A stretch of 64,000 nt of DNA from Tilletia caries (GCA_032718865.1 JALUTQ010000039.1:496001-560000); one strand, 5' to 3'; positions 20,336-32,852 are shown, numbered from the stretch's first letter. Made by a program: numbers and translations. The notes: generated from the sequence alone by a model not told the origin.

Positions 20336-21139
20336 CATTGATTGATATACACCGCTGACCCTGGAGAGGGCTGAAAGAGGCTTGACGTGAAGCCTCCTAA
20401 AGCCTTATTCCCTTGGAGGGCCTCGGACAGGCTTATATGAAGCTAGTGTGAGGCTTGTGCAAGGGCCTTGTGAAGGCATCTGAAGCCTTCCGAGTTCAGG
20501 CGTTCAGGCTCCCAGAAGCCTTCTCAGGAGAATCCTCAATAGCGCCTTATCCAAAACGTTTTTTCAGAGTCTGAGACCATATGGCCACCAGGAGGCTTGA
20601 CCAGCTTATAGTCACGTGACTGCGGTTAGTGCGAAATGACCCACGGGCCACGTCTGGATGGTGACCCGTCCCCGCACGCTACCACCGTAGGCCCATGCTG
20701 CTCACGGTGTCACCGTCGTCATCGTCGTCGTCGTCTAAGCCACCTACTCCCCATCACACGCATACCACCACCTTCCCAATCTCACAGTACTCATGTACCT
20801 ACGCGTAGCAATACAGAAAAACGAGCTTTCCTGTCTTCAAAAAGCAGCATCGATCGAGCCTGAAAAAAGTTACGAATTTTTAAGATCAGCGCCGGTTATA
20901 TAGAGACCGTGAAACTCCTAGTGCAGGTCATGCCAATTGGGGAAACTATAGCGTCTGCATGATCTGTGGGGTTTCATTCAGAAGGCTGTACATCAGAAGG
21001 CTTGGAGAAGCCTTTTGCAGCGAAAGTCTGACAGAGCCTTCACGCCTAACCACTCTATGGCCCTTGCGCAAGAAACGCTCATAGCAGGGGTTTCATCATC
21101 ACCTCAGAGGGCTCTTGCGTCAAAAGGCTTGTGCACTCT
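20336..21139. other. Intergenic, rich in AAGCCTT/AAGGCTT words
   Basis: No gene. The words AAGGCTT and AAGCCTT recur many times between 20370 and 21050, giving a low-complexity, partly palindromic stretch of unknown origin. Confidence 0.45.
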
Positions 21140-21144
21140 CCTAT

Positions 21145-21526
21145 TGTGCTGGTATCGTGCTCCCTTTCTCTTTCTCTTTCTCAGTGCTTTCTCTCTCTTT
21201 TCCTTTCCGCTCCGTTCCGATCCCGTTCCGTTCCTTTCCGTTCCCTCTTCTGGCTCGATCCCTTTTCCGCTACCAAATCGTTACGCAATGGCTCGCTCCT
21301 CTCTCACTCGCTCACCTTTCCGACGACTTCCTTTACTCTTTCCCGCCCTTACCAAGCTGGCCTCGAGTATATAACGACTCATTGTACTTAGTGCTTTCTC
21401 GAATTCCACATTCTTCTTCCCATTCTCTTGCTTTTGCATACCTTGAGGACCTCGTCCTAAATACTCAGAGGACTTCGTCCTATTTCTTCTCCAATCAACA
21501 GGTTAGTCCCTCTTGATTGCGGCACA
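21145..21526 (+). repeat. Solo LTR related to the Ty3 element at 24575
   Basis: It begins TGTGCTGGTATCGTGCTCCC and ends TGCGGCACA. The target duplication CCTAT is on both sides (21140-21144, 21527-21531). The CT-rich body with TTCCGTTCC words and a promoter-like GAGTATATAACGACTC parallel the LTRs at 24575 and 33397, but the sequence is clearly diverged, so it is an older relative. Confidence 0.85.
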
Positions 21527-21531
21527 CCTAT

Positions 21532-24124
21532 GCCCCGGCGGTGTGAAGCCTGTAATTATGAAATGCCTCGCAGGAGCCTCCTTAAAAACATTCTGTATAC
21601 AGGCTCGTGTGAGCAGGCGGCGCAGAGTCAGACCAACCCAGACTCCCAAAGACGTTCGATTAGGTGCTTGTCAAGACCTTTCTAACACAGACCACACGAG
21701 CGTACACAGAAAATGTTTTTGAAAGGCTAAAGACTAAAGAGAAAGGCTGTCAAAAAGCCGTTTAGCCCAAAAGGGCCCCTAGGGGCACACAGTAAACCTG
21801 CGGTGTAGCCTCTTGACGCAGATCATGTTCCTACGCCCCATGATTCGCTATGCCATTGTGAGTATAGAGAAAGGGCCTCTGCACGACCTCCGCGGCGAGT
21901 GCCGAGGCACTGAGCGTTGAGATTTTGCACCATTAGAGTCCAAGCGTTTACGACCTCGACTTCTGTCCGGCATGCGTCTCTAACACACTAACCTTCTATC
22001 TACTGATCTCACGGCGCTGACAACCTGCTTAACCTTTCCCCGCTATGTACCTTGCGGCCACCAGATCTAGACCCTCTCTGGACTCTGACAAGTGTTGGCA
22101 CACTAGTGGCGAAAGACTCGCCGCTGTCGCTATGCTTAATCTTCTGCTCCTTTTCTTGAATTTGATAACGCATCGCTGATCCTCCTCTTCCGTTCTTGCA
22201 TCTTTTTACATGTCAGGTTCAAAGAGATGTGATCCGCAATGGAGGTCGGGACGAAGCGAGCAGCCATTCTACGGTCGGTGGGCATATGGGTTGGGGAAAT
22301 CGGCATGGACGAGCAGGTCGAGGTCTAGGCGCTGTCGCTGTCGCTGACGTGAGGTGTGATTTCATGCAAGGGAACCAGTACCTGGCGCAGCATGCAGGAG
22401 GACAGATGAGGCGATGAGGCGATGAGATGTCGGGATTCCTGCATTATCTCGGAACTTCGAAGCTTCGATAGGCGTCGGGTGCCTACGGACTGTTACGGTT
22501 TGGGAGTGAGTTCATCTCATCATCTTGCCCTTCGGAATGTTCGAACTTTCCTGCCCATCTGCCCATCTCCACGACAACGCTTACTTCGTAGACCTTAACT
22601 CCAGAATCCACCATCCGCCGACCGTTGCCCAGCCTTTGCCCTTCACTTTGCTAAGGCAGCTGCCGTTGCAGCGCTACTCGTCGAGAGTACGTCCGAATCG
22701 TTCATGAGGCGTGGGCATTAGCTCCTCAGCTCCTCCCTCGCCCTTCGGGCCTTATTCGCCTTCTGTTCTCTTCTCTTTCTGTTTCCCCCATCCGCCCTTC
22801 ACAGTCGTTGCCTTGCCACCGTCTTCCCTTCCTCTCTGCGGCCCTTGTCCCTCACTTTCCTCAATTTTTCTCTCTCTCCTCAGCGCAAGCGGCAACGAGA
22901 CCCAACCTCATAGATTATCTTCCAGCTCACCTCGTGATTCCGACCCTCCCGCTCCCCGTGCCCTGAGGCCTGAGCGCCTGAGCGCTGAGCCCAGGCGGCT
23001 CTATGCTGGAGTAGTCTCAGCCCAAAACACTGACACACATTATTATTGATCGTACATAGATAGATCTGACTACTGGTCTCGCTGAGCGGTCGGGACGGCG
23101 GTCGGGTATCTCAACGAGACAATAATAATGATAACAATCTGACAGGTCACAGGAACGACGGGCGCTCCGGAGGTGGCAGAGATGAGCGGGTGCCACCACT
23201 AATGCTTCCAGGCAGCAAGAGAGAGACTGGAAGCTGGAAGTCTGGAACACATCCGCTCGGACTTGCTTCATGCTTCATGCTTCATGCTTCATGCTTCAAC
23301 TGCAGTAGTCTGCATCGCTTCATCGTCATTATTGCTCACGCGCTCACACGCCTCACGCCTCACGCCTCAATGTACATACTCAATACTCAATCCTGAGATC
23401 TGAGAGCCTGAGGCTGAGGCGCTGAGGGCAGAGGCCGCCTGAGGCCCGAGGATGTCCCAACTCCCAACTGCCCCCTTGCGACGACCCGACGCAAGGGAAC
23501 CCGAGTTCATCGTTCATCTATAGCACCATCTTCACTCTTCCAGTCTTCCCGAAGTGGTGACATTGTTCTGCATTACTGGAGATCTTTGAGTCAGTTTTGA
23601 CATCTGACAGCAGCAAGCAACGGTATAGCCAGTCCTGACTATCTCCCACTCCAAAGATGAGTAGAAGTGATTGAAGCGTGAAGCAGGGAGCATCGAGCAG
23701 CATGCAGACCTACCCATCGACCATTATTAATGGACCATACATATTATGTACCTTCGAGGACTTCGCGTTCGTTACGAAGCAGGTAATAATATAGCGGACA
23801 GGCTGACGCCCTCTCATAGCCGTCATAGGCGTGAAGCGGGGTTTGACATTTTATTTAGCTGACGTGGCATGCCGCATAGCTTTATCCGCTGTGTTTTTTT
23901 GCTACTGGAAAATTAGGGCCAAAGGCCAAAAGAGACTGATGGAGTGTCGTCGTCTGACATGGTGAGGCCATGAGACTACATAGTCTGATGTTATATGTTC
24001 GTCTTTGTGCTTTAGGAGTATTTCGCCAGGAAACGGGATTTGGTCTGAACCGCCGAAACGCCGCATCGTGCTGCAACGTTAACGAAATCGTTGCAGTACC
24101 TCATATCCTCATACCTCATCTACA
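21532..24124. other. Long intergenic stretch without recognisable genes
   Basis: About 2.6 kb. Short open frames lack any family motif. It holds two heptamer microsatellites (23264-23297 TTCATGC and 23349-23369 CCTCACG) and GC/AG-rich word clusters (CTGAGGC) near 22960-23000 and 23400-23450. Nothing else is supported. Confidence 0.45.
23264..23369. repeat. Two heptanucleotide microsatellites
   Basis: TTCATGC repeated almost five times (23264-23297) and CCTCACG about three times (23349-23369). Confidence 0.85.
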
Positions 24125-24127
24125 TAA

Positions 24128-24451
24128 AGGGGTTTCGTCAGATCTTGTAGTGCTAAATCGTACTTCCACGATATCTCACCAGATGAAGTACGACACGGCG
24201 ATTCGGTGTTTCCCTCAATTGAGTACGATATCGTTGTCGGAAACGCAAAAACGTGCTCAGGTGCACCTTTTTGGCTCACTTCATCCTCATCGTAATCCCA
24301 TCATCTCATATCTGGCCTTTCCCATCATCTCATATCCCACATCGCTTCTTCCAGAAAGACGTGGAAGATGTCGGGGGGTTTCATTTCGCAGGAACAAGTT
24401 TACCAGTAACTCATCGTACTATGAAGATAAAGCCGAACTGACGAAACCCCC
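24128..24451. mobile_element. MITE with TAA target duplication (PIF/Harbinger-like)
   Basis: Inverted ends AGGGGTTTCGTCAG and, inward from the right, GGGGGTTTCGTCAG. TAA flanks both ends (24125-24127, 24452-24454). 324 bp with no transposase. The 3-bp TAA duplication and G-rich end fit PIF/Harbinger-type MITEs. Confidence 0.65.
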
Positions 24452-24574
24452 TAACCCTTTTGTGACTTCCGTGAGCGTGGCTCTGCTAATTCCGCGTGCA
24501 CTTTAATTCCTAAGTGTGTCAGCCTGATTTTGATTTAAAGCTCACGTGGGCACAGCTTTATCCGCTAATGCACG

Positions 24575-24967
24575 TGTGCTAGTATGGACTCTGCTCGGCT
24601 CTCCCTTTCTGATGCTGCGTTCTCATTCTCGTTCTCACTCCTCTCTGCCATTCCGTTCCGTTCCGATCCGCTTCCGTTCCCAGTCCGTATTCGATTCCAC
24701 TCCTCGTCGATGACACGGAATCGTTGCGCAACGACTCGTCACTCCTTCACTCCCTCCTCGCTCTCCATCTTTCCGACGATCCCCAATAGTCACTCCCGCT
24801 CCAAACAAGCTGGCTCTAGGTATATAACAACTCGATGTACTTAGTAGTTCTCTCTGAATCCAGCAATCCTTTCCCACATCTTCTCTCGTATTTACTGGGG
24901 TTCCAATACCTCTTCAAGACTAGCTCCAGGTTAGTTCTTATTTTATTATTGACCCAGCTTCGATACA
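24575..24967 (+). repeat. 5' LTR of the Ty3-type element
   Basis: 393 bp, TGTGCTAGTATGG...CTTCGATACA. Promoter-like GGTATATAAC near 24819. The primer-binding site TGGTGATGAGAG (24968-24979) follows; the same 12 bases follow the LTR at 30763. Confidence 0.92.
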
Positions 24968-25051
24968 TGGTGATGAGAGTTCTTCACTGACTCACCGAAA
25001 CACGGACGTCTGTGATCGAATCCAGTTAATACGCCCAACTCCAGCTACGCC

Positions 25052-26630
25052 ATGACCGCTCCCAAGGGTAACAAAGGAAAAAGGCCCGGCCCAGTCCGAC
25101 CCTCCTTCCATCTCGGCCGCCACGGCTCAAGCACCTCTCACCGCTGCTATTCACCAGGCTCCTCACGAGCCCCGTCCTTCTACAAGCACCGCCATTCCTG
25201 AGGGAGGTTCCTCTCCTCTCACGCCACTCGAATCCGCCGCTGGGGACGAACCCCCTCCGGCCGCTCTCCCCTCTGCCGCGTCGCCGAACGACGCCGTGCT
25301 GATGATGCTGCTGGGCACCGTCAACGACATCAGCCGGCGCCTCACGGGCTTGGAGAATCGATCGAGCCAAGACTCACCGGTCGCTTCTGCTGCTCGCCGG
25401 ACTGCTGCCGCACCGGATGCATCGTTGCCACCCGTCACCCCGGTTCGTTCCACCAACCTCCCTCCTCACATGACTCCGGCCACCATGTTCCCACACATGA
25501 CGCCGGCGGAGCAAGATGGTCTGTCCACGGGTCTACGCAGCATGGGGATCCGGTTCGACGATTTTGTCAACATGGTCCACGGTCGAGCATCGACGCCGCA
25601 CCAAGACTCACCGTTGCTGGCCCGCTCTCGCTCGACGGCCTTCCCCGCCTCGTCCAACGACTTGCCCCCTTCGACGTCGACCAGAGTTCCGTTGTGCCGA
25701 CCTGAGTTCATCGGCAGGTTCCATGGTGATCCAACTCACCTGGAGAACTTCCTGAGCCGGGTTCGCGCCGTGGCGAGGTCAAACACCAACCCGGAGTGGG
25801 TCATGTCGGTCGTGCGTACGCTGCCAATCGTCATGGAGGACGATGCCGCCGTCTGGCATGCCGGTCTCACCGATGAGGAGGCCGCGAGCATGACGACGTT
25901 GACGGTCTGGCAAGACAAGCTTCGCGAGGCCTTCCCCGTCAACCGATACGAGCAGCGCCGCAACGCTCGCAATCGGCTGTGGAACCCTGCGGATGAAGGC
26001 GCTTCAGCGTACTTCTTCTACAAGCTCCGTCTTCTTCGAGGTGCATACGGTCCCGACCAGAACGAGACGAACCTCACTCACGACATCTTGGACGGCCTCC
26101 CTCCCGAATTCCGCGTCATGCTCCGGCTCCCTCGCCACAACGTCTCGCTCAACGACGTTCGGCAGGAGATCAGCGAGTGGGAACCTATGTGGAGAGAGCT
26201 CCATCGTCAGTCTCGCTCGTTGCCGTCGTCATCCACGGCACGTACCTCTGGTGGCTCACCCTCGGGTCGAGACAGTCGCCGGTTCCCGGCCTCGACGTCG
26301 TACGCGGTCGCTCCCGGCACCGTGACGGCACCTGCCGCCGGACCTCGACCGACTGGCGCCTACGTTCCGTTGGCGGTCTCGTACGATCCTGGCCGCATCA
26401 TTCCGGCCACGGCAACCCAGCCTCGGAAGTATCGTCGCCCCGACAACAACAAGGTCATCGACCTTGACCGAGCTTGCGACCGATGTGGGGAACTCTACTT
26501 CAACTTCGAGCACAACCATCTGCAGGTCAAGGCGCAAGCTCGTGTTGTCAATGCTGAGGACGACTACCCTGAGGCCGAGGACGAGACGGCTGAGGACTCA
26601 CAGTCTTTTGGGGAGTCCGTAATGACGTAA
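25052..26630 (+). CDS. Ty3-type Gag, with one frame break near the start
   Basis: The first ATG after the primer site is at 25052, but it is out of frame with the main body. The gag body is open from about 25080 to the stop at 26628-26630; one extra A in the run near 25077-25081 accounts for the shift. The body includes a Pro/Ala-rich N-terminus and a capsid-like region with RPEFIGRFHGDPTHLENFLS, then VWQDKLREAFPVNRYEQRR and DGLPPEFRVMLRLP. The C-terminus has CDRCGELYFNFEHNH, which lacks the final Cys of a standard CCHC knuckle. Pol follows in the -1 frame, so a -1 shift near the gag end is needed, as in many Ty3 elements. No classical slippery heptamer is evident. Confidence 0.75.
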
Positions 26631-26632
26631 AA

Positions 26633-29600
26633 CTATCGGCGGTTGCTCCCTCCCAGGCACCGCCTCCACCACCCCTTCCTCCCGAGGTACCACACTCGCC
26701 TCCTCCGCCACCGAAGGTCGCATCTGTGGGCGGGAAGGAAATCACTGCTGATTCAGCGCTGGCACCGCTGAAAGAGGAGGACCAGATCCCTCCTATCCCC
26801 ACCGACCCGGCCACCAGTCTTTATCTCGATCGCCGGCCCCACTTCTTCCACATGAAGAAGGCATCGGTTGACAAGGGTTCCAAACCTCTTGCATCCGAGA
26901 CGATCCGACACGGCAGGGTCGAGGAGCTCCCCACGTCCACTGCTACTGGGACGGGCTCCGGATACAAGCGTCATGTACCTCTCACCTTGAAGCTTCGATT
27001 GAATGACACAACCGCATCCCCTCTCTCTTCTCTGCTTGATACCGGCGCCTCGTTGTCGATCATCGATGCTAAGTTGTTGGAGAAGCTTGGTGGTCAGTCA
27101 CAAGGCGACGGCATGATGGTACACGGCCTCGGGAACATGCGCACCTTGGGATGGACGACGATTACATTCTTCATCGAGGCCCGCGACCCTCAAGGTCACG
27201 CTCTTCACCTTGAATGCCGGCAGGACTTCCACGTCCTCCCCTCATTCTCCCCGGGTCTCTGCCTCGGCCTCGACTTCATCACCACCCACGATGTCGTTCT
27301 GATGTCTTCCAAGGGCAAGGCTTCCGTTGGTCGATACATCTTCTCCATCACAGAAGAAGTCTCGGGACCATATTCGTCGAAGCCCGAGATCCACGCGGCT
27401 GACGACGTCGAGTTACCGGCCAACACATACACCTGGGTGCCGGTCTACGCGGGCTGTCTTGCTCCCGGCGTCGATTACACTGTTCACCCGCGGATGCCGG
27501 TCAGCGAAGATGACACCGTCCAATTGGCCAGCCCTACCGGGTATCTTACTCACCGGTCTCGGCATCACATCCTGCTTGGAAACTTTGGTACCTCTGCGTA
27601 CCTGCTGCAGAAGGGAACCATCGTTGCCGATGCGTTGAGCGCTCGCCTCGGTGACATGGTCCAGGACAGTGGGGATGCCTTCGTGTTGGGCCCAGCTGTT
27701 GTGTCGTCTCCGTCGCCTCGGGTCTTCACATCGTCGTCTATGGCAGAGCCGGTGAACCCGTTCGAGGACGATGCCGACGACCTTGCCTGCTCCTCTCTTG
27801 CTAGAGACGCGGAGACTGTCCTGGTCGATGGTAACTTCCGCGTCGGCGTCGATGAGTCCGGTTCGCCCCCGTCTCAGATTGTTGCGGTGCTGAGGGGGCA
27901 TACCGATGCCTTCGCTTTGGATGGTCGCCCGGGGCGAATCCAGAACGGAGAGGAGATGGGCATTGAGCTGGTGCCGGGAGCGGAGTTGCGTCCCGAGGCT
28001 CCTCGTCGGGCGAGTCCGGAGAAGCGGCAGGCGATGGACGCGGCTATTGACCAGTTGCTTGAATGGGATGTCATTGAGCCCTCCAATAGCCCCGTCTCCT
28101 TTCCGGTCTTGATGGTCCGCCAACGCGACAAGTGGCGTTTCTGCGTCGACTATCGACAACTGAACACCGCCACTGTCTCCGACCGGTACCCGCTTCCAAC
28201 GATCGACTCGATTTTCCAGACGCTGGTGGGAAAAAGGGTTTTCAGTTCATTGGACGCGATCCGGGGTTACCATCAGATGGGAGTAAAGGAGACTGACCGT
28301 TGGAAGACGGCCTTTGTTTGCCACCGAGGACTTTTCCAATATCGTACCGTCCCGTTCGGCCTCAAGAACGCGCCCAGCGTTTTCCAAAGGCTGATGGATC
28401 GTATTCTTGGATCCCTCCATTGGCAACAGGCGATAGTCTATATCGATGACATCGTCGTGGCCACGACCACCCTCGACGAACACACCCAGGCTTTGGACAC
28501 CCTCTTGCGTCGAGCATCACTCGCGGGTCTGAAGTTCAGCCCCAGCAAGTGTACCTTCGCGGTGCCATCGTTGGTCCTTCTCGGACGGAAGGTGTCAGGT
28601 GCTGGGGTCTCGGTCTGGCAGGAACGTGCGAAGGCGGTCAGTGATCTCTCCCGGCCCACTACGCTACGAGAGTTGTACCACGTACTTGGGCTTTTCGGCT
28701 ATTATCGCGCCTTTATCGACCAGTATGCCACCATCGCCGCCCCCTTGATGTCGTTGACCAAAGGATGGCGGTACGAGGCCGATGCGACCGGTCGATATCG
28801 ATTGATCAATGTCGAAGGGAAGTCCGTCGCTGCCGAACGCGTTGTGATTGCTTGGGGAGAGGACCAGCAGCACAGTTTCGACTCGTTGAAGAAGGCAATC
28901 GCCAATCCTCCTGTGCTCGCGCACCCGGATTCGACGCGCCCCTTCGTCTTGTATGTCGACGCCAGCAAGGATGCCTTTGCGGCGGTCCTTCACCAGGTGT
29001 TTGACGAGCCCTCGGTGCCGCAGCCCCAATCTTTCACGGCCGCGGCCTTCCACCCCGCTCCGATTTCCTTGCTTCCTCCAACGGTAGCTCGTGAACGATG
29101 GGCGGCGTGGTTGCGATCGTATCGGTTCTTCGCCCCTCTGATCCATCGGCTCGAGAAGGATGGCACCGATGACGTTTGGGCGTTGCGCGAGGGTTTGCTG
29201 GTTCGCCGACTGGATGACCGTCTGGCTTTGCCTGAAGCCGCAATTCCGTCAGTTATGAAGTCAGAACATGATGGACGGGGACACTTCGGTTTCCTCAAGA
29301 CTTACCTTTCGGTGTCCCGCAACTATTGGCGACCCGGGCTGTCGGTCGCGGTCCGTTCGTGGGTGAAGCATTGTGCTGTATGCCTCCACACCAAGCGGAC
29401 GCCGAAGGTCGGAGAACTGGATGTCGATCATGACCCGCAGTTCCCGTTCGAGTGGATCAGCATTGACCTGCTCCTCGGTCTGCCAAAGACCAGGTCCGGA
29501 AATGATGCCGTCCTCGTCATGTTGGACGTCTTCTCCCGCATGGTCCTGCTGCACCCCTGTCCTAGTACCGTCACGGCCGAGGGCATTGCTGCCATCGTGA

Positions 29601-30496
29601 GCGACCGTATCCTGCGGCTCGGATGGCGCCCTCGTCGCTTCGTCTCGGACTCGGAGGCTCGCATCTCGGGCTCCGTGATGGCATCATTGGCCCAGTCCCT
29701 GAATGCTGATCTCGCTCCGTCCCCGCCGCATCACCAACAGGCCAACTCTGTTGAACGCGCGATTCAGACGGTTCAGCATGTCTTACAGTCCATGGGCACA
29801 GCAGGTCACACTCACTGGGATCGCCGTCTCGTTCCGACTGTCGAGCTAGCCATCAACTCCACGCCGTCGATGGTCTCGGGTTTCCGACCCTTCGACCTCG
29901 TCTTCGTGTGTCATCCTGACGCGGCCCATGTCGTCTTCGACGCGGCCGAGCATGAGGGCGTGTCCTCCTTTGACGAACGCCTTGTCGCTGCCGAGGAGCG
30001 CCTTCATGATGCGCGCGTGGCCATCGATGCCGCTCGTCGGGACCAGAAGCGTCGGTATGACCGTCGTCGGCGCGAGTTGCCCCAGTTGCGTGAAGGGGAC
30101 TTGGTCTTCGTTCGCTTAGTCGATCGGCCAATGCCGGGCCTGATCCGCAGCAAGCTCGATGCGCGCAAGGCCGGTCCCTATCCCGTCCGGACTGTGCTCT
30201 CGCCGCACCGAGTTGTGCTGGAGCTTCCTGCGGACGCGAGCGTGGGACCGGAGTTCAGCGTTGAGCAACTAGATCTGGTGCCTCGCTCCCCTGATCCGGT
30301 TGCCACTCACCGGCTTGGTTCTGGATCTCTCGGTCCCATGGCGGATGACCAGGACGAACGTTCTGATGCTGTTCTGGATGGGGAACAGAGTGACAGGGAC
30401 GCGTCAGCTTCCGATGATCTGCTTCTGGGCGCGGCCGACGGAACTCACCTGGCCGAGGATGTCGTCCTTCCTCCTCGAGCTCGACGGCCCCCCTAA
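26633..30496 (+). CDS. Ty3-type Pol: protease, RT, RNase H first half, integrase
   Basis: In order: a Pro-rich linker; protease with LLDTGASLSIID; RT with WRFCVDYRQLN, FSSLDAIRGYHQM, VPFGLKNAPSVFQ and the catalytic IVYIDDIVVA; then FVLYVDASKDAFAAVLHQ, the first RNase H strand with its Asp. Instead of the rest of RNase H, the chain passes directly into the integrase zinc domain (HDGRGHFG ... HCAVC), the DDE core (WISIDLL, FVSDSEARIS, ANSVERAIQ) and a GPY module (KAGPYPVRTVLS). The frame stops at 30494-30496 because of one extra C in a C run (30488-30493). In the relative at the window start, the frame continues without a break into the RNase H second half. The domain order is directly visible; splitting as a functional arrangement is inference. 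Confidence 0.88.
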   Translation, partial: LSAVAPSQAPPPPPLPPEVPHSPPPPPKVASVGGKEITADSALAPLKEEDQIPPIPTDPATSLYLDRRPHFFHMKKASVDKGSKPLASETIRHGRVEELPTSTATGTGSGYKRHVPLTLKLRLNDTTASPLSSLLDTGASLSIIDAKLLEKLGGQSQGDGMMVHGLGNMRTLGWTTITFFIEARDPQGHALHLECRQDFHVLPSFSPGLCLGLDFITTHDVVLMSSKGKASVGRYIFSITEEVSGPYSSKPEIHAADDVELPANTYTWVPVYAGCLAPGVDYTVHPRMPVSEDDTVQLASPTGYLTHRSRHHILLGNFGTSAYLLQKGTIVADALSARLGDMVQDSGDAFVLGPAVVSSPSPRVFTSSSMAEPVNPFEDDADDLACSSLARDAETVLVDGNFRVGVDESGSPPSQIVAVLRGHTDAFALDGRPGRIQNGEEMGIELVPGAELRPEAPRRASPEKRQAMDAAIDQLLEWDVIEPSNSPVSFPVLMVRQRDKWRFCVDYRQLNTATVSDRYPLPTIDSIFQTLVGKRVFSSLDAIRGYHQMGVKETDRWKTAFVCHRGLFQYRTVPFGLKNAPSVFQRLMDRILGSLHWQQAIVYIDDIVVATTTLDEHTQALDTLLRRASLAGLKFSPSKCTFAVPSLVLLGRKVSGAGVSVWQERAKAVSDLSRPTTLRELYHVLGLFGYYRAFIDQYATIAAPLMSLTKGWRYEADATGRYRLINVEGKSVAAERVVIAWGEDQQHSFDSLKKAIANPPVLAHPDSTRPFVLYVDASKDAFAAVLHQVFDEPSVPQPQSFTAAAFHPAPISLLPPTVARERWAAWLRSYRFFAPLIHRLEKDGTDDVWALREGLLVRRLDDRLALPEAAIPSVMKSEHDGRGHFGFLKTYLSVSRNYWRPGLSVAVRSWVKHCAVCLHTKRTPKVGELDVDHDPQFPFEWISIDLLLGLPKTRSGNDAVLVMLDVFSRMVLLHPCPSTVTAEGIAAIVSDRILRLGWRPRRFVSDSEARISGSVMASLAQSLNADLAPSPPHHQQANSVERAIQTVQHVLQSMGTAGHTHWDRRLVPTVELAINSTPSMVSGFRPFDLVFVCHPDAAHVVFDAAEHEGVSSFDERLVAAEERLHDARVAIDAARRDQKRRYDRRRRELPQLREGDLVFVRLVDRPMPGLIRSKLDARKAGPYPVRTVLSPHRVVLELPADASVGPEFSVEQLDLVPRSPDPVATHRLGSGSLGPMADDQDERSDAVLDGEQSDRDASASDDLLLGAADGTHLAEDVVLPPRARRPP

Positions 30497-30762
30497 CGCG
30501 TTGCGTCAGTTTGACATGGGAACGATCACGGTCGTCAACACCGAGGGGCTGCAGGAGGCGCTCCGGGGTCCTATCTTTCGGCGGCGAACGCTGGAGATAG
30601 ATGGCGTCAGTATCGAGCTCCGTGAACGGCCGGTAGCTTTCATCTCCCGACTCACCTCGCCTGCCGAGAAGAAGATGGTTGCCGCATGGCGCAGAGCTCG
30701 AGCTCTGTTGTCTTGCGTGGGCGTTCTCCCGCTTCGCGCACCTGCTGGAGGGCGCGCAAGTT

Positions 30763-31073
30763 TGTGCTGGATGGGAGCCATCCACGTGGCACTCCTCTTA
30801 TCTTATCATCTTATCTCTCCTCCTCGTTTCCCTTTCCCCTTACTCTCACACTCACCACGTGCTTCCTCCACCTCCACTATTTTCACACGCTACCTCTCTC
30901 GACCTCATCCTCACACCTCTGCTCCCCATCGATGTACTTCCTTCTTCTTTCCTTTGTCAATTAATCACTCAACACACCTCACTCTTTAGCTTCCAGTCAG
31001 CACAGCTCCATATGCAACCTTCTATTCAGCTCTAGACGCTTCCCTTACAGTTACGGTCATCCTGTCCATTACA
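30763..31073 (+). repeat. 5' LTR of the nested LARD-like element
   Basis: 311 bp, TG...CA ends; identical by eye to the copy at 32853. Confidence 0.93.
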
Positions 31074-32852
31074 TGGTGATGAGAGGGATTCGACTCGGTC
31101 AACCGACTGCCGGACGCCGAGGACCCCTCCCTGCTGCGCTCCAGACGCCAGCGCCTTCGATTTCTTCGCTCAAGACGCGACCTCTCCAGCGACGGCCGAC
31201 GACTTCTAGATTGACTCGTCCTCAAGAATCCGCTTTGCTGTGCTCGAAATGCCAGCATGGATCATCCACCGCTCCGGACGCGGTCTGCACGCCATCCCTG
31301 CTGCGCTCAAGACGCGCACCTCCTACATCTTCGCTCCAGATGCGACCTCATTAGCGACGACACCGTCTACATCGGCTCGCTCTCCAGTCCCTGCTGTGCT
31401 CCAAATGCCAGCTTCGTCACCTTTCGCGTTCCGGACACGCATGCCCTCTTTCGGCTTCCTTCACCTTCCCTCCTTCCGTTGCCAGCAGCGTCCATACTGC
31501 CTCCGCCGGGCGTTGCTCTTCAGCTTCTATATGGCTGTTCCCCGCTTTCCTCCGCTCCTCCATAGCCTCCAGTTCGCTTCCGGGCCCCCAGCAGCCTACA
31601 TTCGACTGTCCATACCTCCTTCGACCTCCTCGGTTCCTCTACTGGCTTCTCGGTACATTCCGTCAGCTTTCACCATTACGCGTCGAGGTCGATAACTTCC
31701 TCCGCTGTCTGGATACGGTCAAGAGACTTCTCCCTGCGCTCGAGATGCGCTACCCTTCTTTTGCTCCGGATGCGATCACTCCCTTTTCTTCGTGTAGAGC
31801 TCACGTACGTCACTCCAGGACGCCCCTTGCGCGCAGCATGCGCTTGCTCCTTGCCGCTCAGTACGCGGACACCTCATCTCTCTGGCCATAATCGGGCAAC
31901 ATCTTTCGGGCGTCGAGGTCGAGCTCTCCCTCCGCCTCGTACGGCTCCACGGCTGCTCTCCAGATGCGCGTGTTTTTCATTCGCTGGCGACGCACGTCCG
32001 GTATCATCTATCACGCTCCAGGGAGCGCCTCGGTCACGAGACCTCCGCACCTCCAGACATCTCCCCTCGTTGATTCATCGGTTCAGGCTCATCGAACTTC
32101 GGTATCGACTTCTCCATCCATCGGGTCCGAGACTCCGAGTCCCCCCCCCAACTTCGCCGTATACCAGCGAAAGACCACTGAGGATGCCGGTACTATGGCC
32201 GGTCTCGATGTCATGCGCACCCTCATCGACCTCAGAACGTCTTCATGCTCGCCCTGGGAGGCAGCGCGTTCGATGACCCGCTTCTCACTGTCGAGGACGG
32301 CACCTTCGAGGTCCAAATCAGTCGTTCAGGACTTCAGGAGTTACAGCGCCAGCATAACAAGGACATCAACTGCACGTGCCGCTCGTCGTCTCCGTAGCGC
32401 CGTCAAGCGAGCTCAGTGCACTCCTTCCGCCGCTTCCGCCGCCGCGAGATCGTTCTTGTCGGTGTTTCACACGCATTCTCCATGTGCCGAATCTCGTGGG
32501 CGACTTCTTCCACGGTCGTGAACCCAACAAGCCCATCAAACACGACGTGGCTGTTGGCCCGTTGCCTACGGTACCAAGTTACCAACGTCGAGTCCGTCAT
32601 CCTCAGCAATGACTCCTCCGCGCCAATCCAAGACCTGCGCTTCCTCGATGTCGCTCCTTTCTCATGAGTCCCAACATTGCCGACCGGGTCTTCACTGATT
32701 CACTCTTCTCATAGCCTCACATCACTGCCCCACCACGCATCTCCTTCCCAGCTCTCTCCCTGCCGCGCACGTGTCTTGCTTCTTTCCTCGCATTCGCTTT
32801 CCCTCCTACTTTTCCACAACGACTGGGGACAGTCGTCTTCTTGCGGTGGGCA

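Noticed and set aside
31074..32852. Protein-coding genes inside the LARD-like element
   Set aside because: Frames of 100-185 codons in several overlapping frames, all Ser/Pro/Arg-rich with no motif. They are composition effects.
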